NCBI GenBank assembly: GCA_003313425.1
Contig: NHZP01000001.1
Span: 1,612,001-1,676,000, forward strand
DNA from: Pseudopyrenochaeta lycopersici
Taxonomy: Eukaryota; Ascomycota; Dothideomycetes; Pleosporales; Pseudopyrenochaetaceae
Direction of reading: 5' to 3'
DNA length: 64,000 nucleotides
In this document: piece after piece, positions 35,058 through 46,564 of the stretch
Layout of the letters: each line of letters starts with the position of its first letter
Position numbering within the stretch: the first letter of the stretch is position 1
Translations under genes and position numbers: made by a program
Notes under the pieces: generated by a model
Told to the model about the DNA's origin: nothing
Seen by the model: the letters and a program-made list of their open reading frames with translations, nothing else
Database searches by the model: none

Positions 35058-38000
35058 ATACAGAATTAATTAAAAAAGGTAGAAGATAAGATAATTAATA
35101 TTTTAAAGTGTAAAGGGAAGTTTATAGCTGCGTTTAGCAGTAAGATAAGACTTGCTTAGGAAACGTTCCTAAGTAGCTAACTCTTAAGAGGACCTACTAT
35201 ACTAGCTAATTAGGTAATAGAAAGGAGTTGAAATAATAGTAACTTTACCTTTTACTACGACAAGCCTTAGCGGGGCTTTTAAGTAAAGTTAGGGAGGGAA
35301 AGATACTCTCCGCCGCTCGAACCCTCTCTAAATCTTAAGCCTATAGTTAGTCCTATAGGGCCTAAGTTTCTCTTTCTTACTTCCTATTACTATCTATTAA
35401 AACTTTCTAAGGTAGATATATAAGTGCCTGTTAGGTATAAACTTTAAGTAATATTACAGCTGCCTTAAACACCTAAACAGCCTAGGAAGCGTCTACCCCT
35501 ACTATTAAACCTAAATCCTTAACTAACTATAACTATAATTAAGCCTGCGCTAATAGAGATTATATAATTTACTAGTAAAGAAGCTATTAAAGACTATAGA
35601 ACTAAGCTTAAGCGTTATAGTAATATTAAAGTCTCTTAGCACGTAAGGATTACAGTAGACACTTAGGTTTAAAGCTTACTACAAGTCTCGCCTATTAAAT
35701 AGAAGGGCATAGTAGATAATTAGATAGTAGCCTTAGTAACTTACTTTAATAAGACTTTAACCCTTATTATTATAACTAGAGAATTTCTAAAAGGAAGACT
35801 AAGCCTAATATTATAGTATAGAAGTATTACTACTTTTAAGTAGTAATATCTTATACTTAAGGATATAGATACTTATAAGAAGAAGAGGAAAAAAAAGATA
35901 GAGAGCGCGTTTGCCTATCTAGACAAACACTATTAGTATATACTAAGGTAAGTTCTTATTCTATATTCTATTTAGGTAGTATACTTATACTCTAGCGTAA
36001 TAGTAGTCTAATAGTTACTACGCAGGACCTTACTAAATAACTTTACTCCCTTCCTTAATATAGCTCTTTACTATTAATAATAATCTGCAAGGAAGAGATA
36101 AGATAGATTTATTAATATTACTAACTAAGAAGAAGTACGTTAGTAGATAGCTAATATACCTGCTTAGATAAAGAAGTATTATAAAGATAGTAACGCTAAG
36201 TTACGCAGTATTATTAATAAGTATAAGATACCTACCTCTAAGATTATAGCTAATAATATAGACATGCGCTCTAGATAAGAGTTCCTTAACTAGATGTTTT
36301 AGATAGAGGTAATTAAATAGTATAAAAAGTAATTACATATAAGGACGAAGCTTCCTCTAAATATACCTATTCTACCTAAGTAGCTGTAAGAGAATTATTT
36401 TAGGTATTATAAATAGACTAAGTTACTTCTTCCTACTACTAGTAATAGTAAGAATAATTCTATTACTAAGGTTAGCGTCTAGATAATAGCCTTAGTAATA
36501 ACTACCTCTAAACGTGCTAGAAGCTAAAGCCTAGCTACTTTATTAAATATTAGAGAGCGTACGTAAGTTATTAAGCCTTCTAGTTTTAGTTACTAACGCA
36601 TAAGTAAAGAATTTAGAAGTAATATCTAGAATAAGCTAGAGAAGCTAGACAAGCCTTAAATAGATAGGCTGTCTATTATAACTAAAAGTATTTAAGAAAT
36701 CTAGCTAAAAGAATAACGTTTAAGAGGAAATAGGCGCACTTAATAATAAGTTAAGGCAGTAGAGGCCCTTTAAGAGAAATTCTGTCTTAGGCAGCGTTAG
36801 AGATTTCCCTCTACGCAGCCTCTTACTCTAGATAAGATTTGCGTAAGAGACTTAGAGTTAGTAAGGTAGTTACGCGAAGAGTTAGAAATACTACTAGTAA
36901 TACTTAATAATAGTATTAATATTTAAGACTTAATTAAAGAAGATATCTTGCTTAAAACTAGCATTATAGTAAAATCGCGTAAGAGATATAACTATATAAA
37001 TAAATAGTCTGCTCTAGTTAAAATAACTACATTACTTACGTCTAGGAAGTTAAATAATAGTAAGCGCGTCTAGCTAATTAATACCTAGTATTAAGAGTAT
37101 ATAAATTTTAGCACTCTTAAGGATAGGTAGGGTAGTTAGGTATTTAACTATTGCAGGGTGTGCTAGTAATATTACTATTACGTAGCTAGCAAGATAGGCC
37201 TACTTACTTAAAGCCTTAGCATTTTAAACATAGTTTAGCTGCTTAAGATACTATACTATTATTAAGATTAATAGGGTTAGATTTAATTAGACCTAGTAAC
37301 TTAAGTTCTGTTCTTAGCCCTATTTTAAGGAGACTATACGCATTAAGACCTAAAGAGCTATTATTATCGCCTAGTAAAAGTTTAAGTCTAAATTAACTAG
37401 GACAAAGTTACTAAGGCTCTTAACTAGAGAGTATATATTAAAGTATTTAAAGAATATAGTAGTATTACCTACAACGCCTTTAGCTAGATTTTTAAGGATC
37501 CTAAGCTAGTCTTAATCCTTAATTAAAGTTTTAATATGTACCTCTACTACACGCAGCTAATTAATAGTAAGAGTAACCTAGGCTAGTATCAGGTAATATA
37601 TTATTTATTAATACAGTACCTTATACGAGGTAATGTTAAATACTAGCTACTATACGTAGTCTTGCAAAAAGAACCTAACCTAATTTCCTACCCTTACTAT
37701 ACAAAATATACTAAGCCTAAGGATAGGACTTACTTCTGTTACGTTAACTTAAATATCTCTAAGGCTGTATACTTAGGCAGAGGCGTAGATATTATCTAAG
37801 GAAGCGTCTCTTTTAATAATAAAGATAAAAATAACTATATATAGATACTACGTAGCTTTTATAATATTATCTATAAGTACTAGAACTAGTAAGAAAACTT
37901 AAGACTTAAGAACTCTACTAGTTATATTAAGGGATAGGATAATAAGAGGGACTAGCTAGAGAGTTACAGTGTAAAATTCCCTAACGTTAAATAGTTTAGT

Positions 38001-38912
38001 TAGCCTTATAAGGCTAGTTACGTCTATATCTCTAATCCTAGGCTGCCTTATAGATCTACTAAGCCTGCAACTAAGTAATAATAAACTATCTTACCTTAGT
38101 TTATTAAAGTAGAAGAGGATATAACTATAATAGAGATTCCTAAGATAGGCTCTTATTAAGAGCTTACTACTACCTTTTAAAGCTTAACTACTATGCTAAA
38201 GTTACCTTCTAGATACTTAAATTACTATAGCAGTGTTAAGTAGGCCTTTCCTAGAGATATTATACTAGTATACTTATTAAATATTACTAAGGCTGTAAAC
38301 TGTTAGCTAAGATAAGACTTTCTACTAGTTTTAGAGGAACTAACTAACTTATTTATAGATTAGCCTAACCCTAGTTTAATCTATTAATTTATTAAGAATA
38401 CTAGGAAGGCTATAGTAAAAATAATTAAAGAGTATTAGGTTGTCTGCTAGTATTATAAGAAGCTTACTTTTAAGGAAGATAAAGACCTTAGCGTACCTAA
38501 TAGGTTATTCTTCTTAAATAAAGGTATAAATCTAGCTTAGGAAGCTAAGTAGTAGAAGTATAATAGGTAAGTTAAATAATATACTGCCCTAGACAAGGTT
38601 CTTAAAGAGCTTTCTAATAATCCTAATAGTAAGGCTGCTAGGATGCTAGATAGGAAGGAGAAACTAAGGTGCCTGTCTATCTAAAGCGTAACTAAGTCTC
38701 TATAGACTTTAACTTATACTAGTTTATAAAGGTTATTATTATAGTAATAGGCGCTAGGTTAATATTCGCCTAGTTAGTTACTTATAGGACCTCCTCTCGC
38801 GCCTTCTCGTCCTAAGTAAGCGTAACCTAACATAAGCGCGTTAAATCTGCATATACTATTGCAGACTCCTCGTCGTAGCAAGAGGATTAAGGAGATTAAG
38901 AAGAAGAAGTAA
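35058..38912 (+). pseudogene. B2 ORF2 (heavily RIPped copy of the accessory ORF)
   Basis: The start codon reads ATA at 35058-35060 where B1 has ATG, and the stop TAA is at 38910-38912. Total 3,855 nt against 3,858 in B1; the only net difference is a 3-nt gap near 35,260. The HxD-equivalent codons read TAC (37740-37742) and AAC (37746-37748), and the preceding codon is TGT against TAT in B1. A CGT-CAC-GTT-GAC-like ancestor explains both copies by transitions only. The basic C-terminus is conserved. Function unknown. Confidence 0.6.
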
Positions 38913-39155
38913 GGCTTAACGGACTCTGATTAGCTAAGTACCTCTAGGACGTCTAAGGGATACTAGGATAATAGCATACTTGCTAGCGTCTTTAACAGTA
39001 AGGTTAAGGCGTATTTTCTTTTATTTTTCCTACTGTCTTTAGGAGATTTAATGATGAAGTGCGAGAGTTTATAAAGGAACCTGCATAATTACGAGGACTG
39101 CTCCTCCTGCAGAAATGCAGCTTATACTACCTTCCTTTTGTTCGTAGGGTAACAA

Positions 39156-39157
39156 TT

Positions 39158-39197
<40 letters not shown>

Positions 39198-39199
39198 TC
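39156..39199 (+). repeat. TTTC microsatellite
   Basis: About 11 TTTC units in the B2 3' untranslated region. The B1 counterpart near 17,310 is shorter and imperfect. Confidence 0.9.
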
Positions 39200-39307
39200 C
39201 TTTTCCTAGTTCTCTTCTCCTCCTGCTGGTAGTTCTACTTGCGAGGAGAAGGAACGATAAGCAGGAGTTGTAAGCTTAATAGGACTGAGCTCGAAGTAGG
39301 GGAGGTT

Positions 39308-39677
39308 TGTGCTATTGCACAGGGTACCTAGGCAATCAGGTAATAATGAGTTTCCTTTGTCAGCGAAATTTGATGATAAGACTTGGAGATGCGAGAGATC
39401 TCAACGTCATGCACCAAAAACCATGCACCACACTCCACGATAATTCACTTCAAAACTGAGATTTTGCAAAGTAGCTAGTGCATTAGCTACGTTAATTCAT
39501 GAGATTTCAGACCGTTTTGTTTATTACTTTTAATTAGGCTCTATGCTTACCTTCGTTTTTGGCAGACTGCACAGGCAGGGCTGCTCCTGTTATTCACGCG
39601 CGTTCGATTCCAGCGTCACCTCTCATTCACAACACCAGAACTGCGGGATTGTGCCGAACTACCTTGTTAACTCCATA
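39308..39677 (+). repeat. B2 3' LTR (370 bp)
   Basis: Differs from the B2 5' LTR at roughly ten positions, nearly all transitions at CA/TG. Preceded by AGTAGGGGAGG. Confidence 0.9.
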
Positions 39678-40930
39678 CTAGTACTAGCTAGGTATAAGTA
39701 AAAACGTCTACTAATTTATACAGAATTACAGCTTATATAGACAAAGCACCCTATAGAGAGATAGTAAGCATAGATACCTACGCCTGTTACTAGTACCTAG
39801 TTGTACGTAGTAAAACTTAATAGTTAACTTTATTACTAGTCTACTACTATTATCTAGCTACACTAACTTAATAGTAGTTAAAGACTACTTAGGTAAAGGC
39901 GTAATACTAATCCTACTTAAGATAATTAAAGTAGATAATATAGCCTAGGTATTTATATAAGAAGTCTTCTACTACTATAGGCTCCCTAAGTCTATTATAT
40001 TAAATAAAGGCACATAATTTATAAGTAAACTATAAAGAAAAATCTATAAACTCTTAGGAGTATAGAGGAACCTATTAATAGCCTACTACCTATAAATAGA
40101 TAGTACTATAAAACGCGCGAATAGTAATATTAAAGTAGTTAGATAAATCTTTTGTAACTACGACTAGAATAACTAAGTAACGCTATACCTAATCCTTAAG
40201 CTAATACTAAATACTTATATAAACTCCTCTATAGGCGTCTCTCCTTTCTTCCTTCTATATAGCTATCTAAACTCGCCCTTCCTAGAGCTACCTAAGAAAT
40301 TAGCTAGCAGCGACCTACTTAATAGAGTAACACCCTCTAGTAAATAAGTAGAAAGTATTATATAAATGCTAAAATAAGCTACTAACTAGGCTATCTTAGC
40401 TATAACACACGCTTAATAATAATAAAAAGTATAGGTAAATAAGACACGCTACCTAGCCTCTAAGTATAAGGTTAGAGACTAGGTATAGTTAGACCTTAGG
40501 CACGTACAAACTATACGCAGAAGTAAGAAACTTAACTAGAAAAGTAAGAAGTACTAAGTTACCTGCATATAAGACTCCTATTAGGTTAAGCTTAGTATAC
40601 TATAAAGAACTAAATTATACTATATAGAGAAGCTAAAACTAGCTACTAAAGACCCCTTCCTATTATAATAAACTAATAACTTAAACCCTACTACTATTAT
40701 TATATAAAATAATAACTTATAAGAAGACTACCTTAAATAGGTAATTAAAAACATCTAAGATAAGCGCTTATAAAATTAATATAACAAGTTCTATATAGAA
40801 TAAGAGGGGTACTATAACCTAACTTAGGAGCTAGAAGAGAATCTTATTACTATAGAAGCCTATAAGAAATAGAGGACTTATATACAGCCTATATAGCTAC
40901 TATCTAGAATACTACTAAAAGGTTAGAGAA
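39678..40930 (+). pseudogene. Element C integrase and chromodomain-like C-terminus (RIP-inactivated)
   Basis: Plus-strand integrase core. A strand reading LPKSIILNKGT near 39,990 corresponds to the family's SDRGTQF region with its Asp changed. VQRNLLIAYYLQIDST near 40,063 corresponds to the AYHPQTDGQTE region. A segment near 40,735-40,880 (KFYIE-EGYYNLT-ELEENL) aligns loosely with the chromodomain core, so C is probably a chromovirus. Stops are RIP-type. It differs clearly from element D pol, so it is a separate family. Confidence 0.8.
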
Positions 40931-41939
40931 ATAAGCTAGTATAAGCTAACTAACCTTATATAAGGCCCTCTAACCTAAGATGTCTAAGAAACGTTTATTC
41001 TCTTTAGGCTTAGTAAAGACTTAACTCTAACCTTAACTACGCTAAGGAATAGAGACTTTATTAGAAGGTAGGAGAAGTAGAGTACGCCTAGCTATATAAG
41101 ACGCACTGTAATCCTACTACACATAATTAGAGTAAGCCCTACTCTACTTACTAGTAATAGAGATATACCTAGTAAAGGCTATAAACGTATAACGCTCTTA
41201 TATAGCTTTAGCATAGTTATTAGAATAGAAGTTAGCGTTAAGAGAACTATAGCTATAGATAAGGTAGGCTTTAAGGTAAGATTAATAACTAGAGAGGAGT
41301 TACTAAGTATTAATTATATAATAAGTAATAATAAAAGAGAAATTATTAAGACTATAGCCCTACGAAGCATTATATAAAGATTAATTAATAAGATAAAAGA
41401 AGAATTTAGTAATGTAAACTAGCTTAGGCTAAATAACGTTAGATATAGAAAAGAAAAAAAGAATAAGACGTACAGAAGTAGTTATAAAGAGACAGTAAAA
41501 CTTATCTATAACTAAAGTATCTAAGATATACTAGATTACGTAGTTAGTAGGGAGAAGAGACGCATTACCCTAAGCAGCAGGAATAACGATACTAGCAGGT
41601 CGAGTTTGGTTAGGAGTTGTTCGAGAGGCATGTTAGCAATGATAGGAAGACGAGTTGTACGCAAGCAAGTTAAAGTTAAGTAGTAAAAGAGGAAGAAAGA
41701 GTTAGAGGAAAAGCTCTTTATATGCGCACGAGCGAGCAAACGACTAACCTCTCCTCTACTTTACGTTATTAGGTAATAATAATAAGTAAAGGAGGAAAAT
41801 TGCCTGTAAATAAATAAGAAAAAGTACACGTAATATCTCTACTTTTATAGTATAATAATATAACGCTACCTATATAAGTATAAAGTTAAAGTTAAACTAC
41901 GTATAAAGAAGTAATATAGTTATTTAAGGAGGAGGAGAG
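40931..41939 (+). other. Element C region between pol and 3' LTR
   Basis: About 1 kb of TA-rich sequence without a reading frame I can name. Base composition is less extreme between 41,540 and 41,760. A purine tract (AAGGAGGAGGAGAG) ends at 41939 as expected before an LTR. Confidence 0.6.
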
Positions 41940-42190
41940 TATTATAATAGGCTGCGCCCTTTAAGTAAGAGAGGCTTTGCTACTATCGCATAGGGAGCGA
42001 ACTCCTTAATCTTCTCTACCCCTTTTCTTTATTAGCTTATATAGGTTAGTAGCTAGAAGAGCACGTTCCTCTTTACTTATACGAACATATATATATCCTC
42101 TAAGGATACCTGTAACCTCTTCTCTATCTTTCTCCTTCTATAGTATAGGACAAATGCACACTCGTTAGCTAGGCCTCTTCGCCCATAACA
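41940..42190 (+). repeat. Element C 3' LTR (about 251 bp)
   Basis: Begins TATTATAATAGG (a RIPped TG end) after a polypurine tract and ends CCCATAACA. It is followed directly by family D sequence. The 5' LTR lies outside the window, so the boundary is inferred from the tract and the CA end. Confidence 0.7.
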
Positions 42191-42202
42191 CTTACTATCT
42201 CT

Positions 42203-42203
42203 T

Positions 42204-42242
<39 letters not shown>

Positions 42243-42255
42243 TTATTATTATTAG
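42203..42255 (+). repeat. CTA/TTA microsatellite
   Basis: About 13 CTA units followed by four TTA units. The D counterpart is a CAT/CAC-rich tract near 25,510-25,552, so the repeat probably derives from it by RIP and slippage. Confidence 0.9.
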
Positions 42256-43266
42256 TATTATCTAGAGTAGTACTTTTTAGAGATATTAGCCTGCGCTCTT
42301 AATATAAGTAATATATTAGTATACTATATAAGCTACGTAGGCTATAAGCTACTCTAAGGTAGCTATAATCCTACACTATTTAACTAAGATTAGCTCTAGA
42401 AACTAAAGTAAAGTAGTAAATACTTAGGTAGTAATACTTATAAGTATACTAGTATAAGTAGTATAGTAGTAGTAGTAGCTAGTAAGCTCTAGATTAAATT
42501 AGTGCTAGCAGCGTATAAGCTTAACGCTAGTTATAATTACTATAGTATTAGTTTAAAGAGTAGTAGTAGTAGTAGTAACTACTATATTATATTAGTTATA
42601 AAGAACGTATAAGTAGTTTACGTAGGTATTAAGCTTATAAGAAACCCATATTTATTAATAATAATATACCTAAAGTAAGCTATAGATTAAAGACTTATAA
42701 GAGTATAAGCACTATAGTTACCTATAATATAATAGTTATAGCGCTTATACTTAAAGTTATTATAGTTTTTCTTCTAATTAGTAATACTCTACGCACAGCG
42801 TAAGTAAGTTTTAGTTACTACGTTTTAGTTTATATACTTATTAGCTATAGCTTATATAAAGAGCCTAGTACTATAAAAGTATAACTTCTTAATATATTTT
42901 AGATTAGAGTAATAGACTATAGTATTAAGTAAGTTATATATATTATATATATATAATTTAATAGTATTATTATAATAAAGTAAAGGAGTAGTATAATATT
43001 ATAATAATACTAAAAAACTCTACTATTATAAAGTAGGTCTATACCTTATTACTAGAAAATAAAAGTTTTAATTACTTTAACTTTACTAGAGGTAAGAGCG
43101 TAAATATAAGGCGCTTATAATATATAATAATAACGCGTATAAGATGTATTAAAAATATATAATTAAAATATATATATATAGATACTCTTTTCTTATTTTC
43201 CTATATAGTTTTAAAATTTTATTAAAGCTATTAATACTATTAAGACGCTACTAGAAGAGAAAGCTC

Positions 43267-43497
43267 TATAATAAAGTATTATAAATCTAAATCTTAGTAT
43301 TATAGTATAATTATACTAAGCTTTTTTAAAGGCTAGCGCGTAACGTAATAGACTTACTTAAAACTTACATTAACTATATAAATTAGAGATAATAAGTATT
43401 ATTCTCTCTTATAGCTAAGTTATAGTAATATAGAACTATCCCTTTACTATTATCTGTAGTGTGAAGTAAGTACTATTGCCTAAAACTATACGTTACA
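43267..43497 (+). repeat. Element E 3' LTR (231 bp, RIPped D-family LTR)
   Basis: Same length as the D LTRs and collinear with them. Differences are almost all C-to-T or G-to-A, and it ends CGTTACA. It marks the end of the repeat block. Confidence 0.92.
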
Positions 43498-44070
43498 CGT
43501 GGGGTGTTTCGTTACGGGGTGAACCTCGGTATACGGGACCACCAATGAAGAGTAGCACGGTAAAGAAAATGGTGGTGGCTATGCACTCGATTTCACCAAC
43601 ACCCATGTATGTAATCGTATCATTCTCAGAGAGCCTTTACTAGAAACAAACATGGCCAAGGAATTGTCAGTGCAGTAGTGCCACCTCGTGAGCATCACTG
43701 TGGCTATGCACAGGAACTGCGGGAGCGCACAAGACCAACATAACCAACTCCGCGGTCAAAAATCGAGCGATCGCACGAATCTAAGGAATTATTGGGTAGA
43801 TGTTGGCAGAGGGACTGAAGTTGTCGATCTAAGCCTTGACAATTGATTTGTAACACGAGATCCGCGGAATGACGTAGCGAATGTTTGTACACTTCGAAAG
43901 CATTATCGTCCTAAGATTGCAAACTATCTGGTATCATAGGCAAAATATACAGAAATTGTAGATAACAACGACTGCTCGAATAAGCAGATGGGAATATCCA
44001 TCCTCGGTTCGTTGCAGCTTGATCCTCCAACATGACCCTGACTTCCCCACAGTGCGCTAGAATCGCGCAG
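43498..44070. other. Intergenic, repeat edge to first gene
   Basis: Balanced base composition starts abruptly at 43498. No reading frame here looks like a gene; it probably holds the 3' end of the 44071 gene's transcript. Confidence 0.6.
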
Positions 44071-44367
44071 TTAACCCCACAATCGAACAACCTCAATTAC
44101 ACCGAGTCCTAGCGCACCAAGTTGCAGCGCGCGACTCGGTGTTATCATGTCTGCAGCGCCTGTGTCGTTGCCGCTTCCGCTGCCGCTGCCTGTCTTTGGT
44201 TTCTTTGCGCGAGCGTCGAGTTGAATGCTGTGTAAGACTTCAGCGTCGCGTGTTTCAACGAGTGGTTCGGCAACTGGTGCAGCGTCGGCTTCTGGTTGAG
44301 CGATCGGTGCTGGATTGGCGAGCGCGAGGGTTGCGAAGAGAAGAGCTGCGGCTGCTGCGACCTTCAT
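44071..44367 (-). CDS. Small secreted, possibly GPI-anchored protein (98 aa)
   Basis: Single exon. Residues 1-17 form a signal peptide (MKVAAAAALLFATLALA) with likely cleavage before Asn18. An Ala/Pro/Glu-rich region follows, then a dibasic KK site near residue 55, a Gly-Ser linker at 60-66 (GSGSGSG) and a moderately hydrophobic C-terminus (residues 80-98, LQLGALGLGVIEVVRLWG). An Asn/Asp/Gly cluster (67-72) before that tail could be a GPI attachment site, but the tail ends with charged and Trp residues, so this is uncertain. There are no cysteines, unlike classic disulfide-rich effectors. It starts 870 bp from the repeat block on its promoter side, and its 3' end is 574 bp from it. Function unknown; a cell-wall or apoplastic role is inferred from the signal peptide. 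Confidence 0.75.
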   Translation of the reverse strand: MKVAAAAALLFATLALANPAPIAQPEADAAPVAEPLVETRDAEVLHSIQLDARAKKPKTGSGSGSGNDTGAADMITPSRALQLGALGLGVIEVVRLWG

Positions 44368-44369
44368 GA

Positions 44370-45201
44370 TGCAAAGCTTCGTAGAATGTGTATGTGGTTC
44401 GTGTTATAATTCTTAGGTCGACGGTGGAGCTCAAAGGCCGAGAAACTGTACGACTGTGGACGGTGCGAAGATATTCCTAGATAGTGTTCGCGAGTTGTGA
44501 TGGAAGGAAGGTGTGACAAGAATGAAGGCTTCGGGTTGTGTGCTCATATACTAATCGAATGCGAGCGGTGCGATCTATGATGCGAAGGAGTTGCACTGCC
44601 GCTCAGCGGAGGGTAAGATCACTCACACAGCCCTGCTGAAACGGGTTGTAACGTTGTGGAGCTTGACCAATTAAAGTATGCCGCGAGATTGGTGGCTGTA
44701 CTATTGGCTTCCTTGGCGATGGCTTTTCACTCAGCTGGACAAGCACTGGCTCATCTTCTGGTCTGAGCTTGTAATACTTAGCTTAGCGAACTCGGCGTTC
44801 GCCAGGCTGGTCTTCGTACAAATTTCACGAGTGTGTGGACTATACGCATGTGCTGATACGTTTGGATTTGGTAAAAGCTTTCCATAGAGGTCGCCTCAGG
44901 TCTCTGAGATGAACATCATCTTTCGTCTTTGCATCTCTGCACGTTTGAAGTGAATATCCTGGATGAAGATATGTTCCCTGGCTATTGAATGCGCAGTGTA
45001 TAAATTATAGTGCTCGAAGGTGATGCTTTGCGAAATCGGGCCGATTCATTGTAGGCAGCATTGTTCAGCTGGACGCCTTAAGGTTTGGTGCTTCCTGAAT
45101 CAGAAACGGCTGTAGCAGCGACCTCTGTGCTAATGCGCTTCATTTGGACAGAGCTTCTCCTTTTCCCGACAAGGCCTGTCCGCAATTTCAGCCATGCAGT
45201 A
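44370..45201. other. Intergenic
   Basis: Upstream region of the small secreted gene and downstream region of the rhodopsin-domain gene. An open stretch at 44678-44887 has no features of a protein I recognise. Confidence 0.55.
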
Positions 45202-46564
45202 TCAGATTTGGCTGTGTAAGATAGGCTCCTGTGAAACTATAACATCTCCTTTCTGTTCTGTGTTGAACCTGGACCAGCCCGGACGTGATATCATATCGCT
45301 GAGAGGAATGCTTCGTGGGCGAAGTTTGGTCGATTTATCCGACCTCATCGACAGCACGGATCGTAGCCCATTGGGGAAGATTCGTTGTGCCATTGGACGA
45401 AGGGCCGGTATGCTAACGCAAATAATACCTAGGCTGCATTCGCAGACTGAAAGGTTGAGCGCAGGTACACTTTGATCTAGCATTGTTAGTGACTCGACTG
45501 AATACAAATCATTGTTTGGAGTAACGACATTCCTGCTTACAAGAGGTATCTGCATTCTTTAGACTATGCAAGTATCCAAGTCGAACAATGCAGACTATGC
45601 AAGCACTGTATGACTTAGCAATGCTTACGACCATAGAGCTTGAGTGACATGCCCAATACCGCCTGCAAAGAGTACGCAGAGGATAACCCGCTGTTTCAAT
45701 GGCATATTTAACCTCCAGAGATGAGGCCAAGGCAGAACGCAAAGTAGTATGTCAGTCAGAACATTAATAGCCGAGCTTGCGTAGAGGTAGTCTATGTAAG
45801 AGATGCATTTCGTCGAAGATATGGTGAAATCCCAGGCTCCTTCTACTGGGCTGCATTGGAAAATAGTGACGAGCACGCCTAATAAGATGAGTAATTTTCG
45901 CGGTGAGATTTTCAGTACTGACCTGTTATCCATAAACCAACAATAGCAAGAGATGATACGTACATCATCATGCGGAAGGCTGGATGCTGTATAAACCGAA
46001 GGTATGACGAGATAATAGCAATCTTAGTTAGAGCAATAGCAAATGAGTAGAGTATTTGGCAGATATAGAGATGCTACGTAGTATCAGCAATAGCTACTTG
46101 TGAACAAGTTCTTCGGCACTACTCACCAAAATACAGCTCTTTATCGTTTGAATGATCGTCGTTGCAGGAAGGAGCCATACGTGTGAACCAAGTCCATAAT
46201 TCGTTGCTATACATTTATTAAGTCTGAAATGGTCTTGAAAAGACGGCCAACTTACCTGCAATGCTCGTGGAGGCAAGAGCGATGGTGAATACGGCCGCAA
46301 GGAGGATTAGAACTGACCCACCATCAGTCAGGCGTCGAAGCACTATAAGGGATGCGCACCATCATCTGCAAAGATTTTGCGCACAAAAACTATCCTTGCA
46401 ATGAGACGTAGGCCAACAATGCCGACCACCAAGATAATGAGCAGGATATTTGTTGTCTTGATATTGGCAACTCTGGAAGAATGGTCCTCGAAATCGAATT
46501 GGCTGATATCCACCTCAACCCCTCCAAAGAGGACGACTTTCCCTTTGGAACTGTGCCTCGACAT
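45202..46564 (-). CDS. Fungal rhodopsin-domain (Pth11-like) seven-helix membrane protein
   Basis: Seven exons: 46564-46360, 46312-46256, 46206-46127, 46073-45923, 45878-45660, 45594-45541, 45497-45202. They total 1,062 nt and 353 aa, with all phases consistent and introns of 43-65 bp. Family hallmarks: LRLIARIVFVRKIFADD after helix 1, YGLGSHVWLLP, a CQILYSFAIALTKIAII helix, TIFQCSPVEGAWDF, LPWPHLWRLNMPLKQ and ECSLGIICVSIPALRP. The N-terminus (VDISQFDFEDHSSR) is also typical. Related proteins are integral plasma-membrane proteins; Pth11 of the rice blast fungus senses surfaces, but most members have no assigned role. CFEM cysteines are absent. The least certain junction is 45659-45595, where the donor is GTATTG and a better-looking GTAAGC would leave an intron of only 23 nt. 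Confidence 0.85.

Larger units (their letters stand above)
19831..39677 (+). mobile_element. Element B2: second B copy, interrupted by element D and a solo LTR
   Basis: LTRs of 370 bp (19831-20200 and 39308-39677) with flanking CTAG duplications (19827-19830 and 39678-39681). Subtracting D plus its 5-bp duplication (6,598 bp) and the solo LTR plus its duplication (441 bp) leaves 12,808 bp, close to B1's 12,796. Gene order is identical to B1. Coding parts are more heavily RIPped than in B1 (for example 28,000-29,300 is almost free of CA and TG), yet the LTRs and leader are nearly clean. Confidence 0.9.
4721..42190 (+). mobile_element. Element C: RIP-degraded gypsy chromovirus, split into three pieces by B1 and B2
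   Basis: Pieces at 4721-5028, 17825-19830 and 39678-42190 read as one continuous gypsy element once B1 and B2 (each with one CTAG copy) are removed. The frame upstream of RT crosses the B1 site, and the integrase N-terminal zinc-binding region crosses the B2 site. Order: pre-RT, RT, RNase H, integrase, chromodomain-like segment, polypurine tract, 3' LTR. The 5' end lies left of the window, beyond element A. C is flanked on the right by family D remnant E, implying C jumped into E. Confidence 0.85.
42191..43497 (+). mobile_element. Element E: RIP-degraded remnant of family D (3' part)
   Basis: Aligns with D from about 25,500 to 26,850. For example GCGCTCTTAATATAAG near 42,291 matches the D stretch near 25,655 after C-to-T and G-to-A changes, and 43,150-43,497 matches the D terminus. 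It includes the region that holds the opposite-strand gene in D, now destroyed. The 5' part is missing, displaced by the insertion of C. Confidence 0.85.

Noticed and set aside
41536..41739. 67-codon minus-strand frame in the element C 3' region
   Set aside because: Low-complexity Leu/Phe-rich translation of RIPped DNA with no start context or homologous feature.
42203..42255. CTA array considered as a CRISPR-like or satellite structure
   Set aside because: It is a plain trinucleotide microsatellite without spacers, explained by the CAT/CAC tract of family D.
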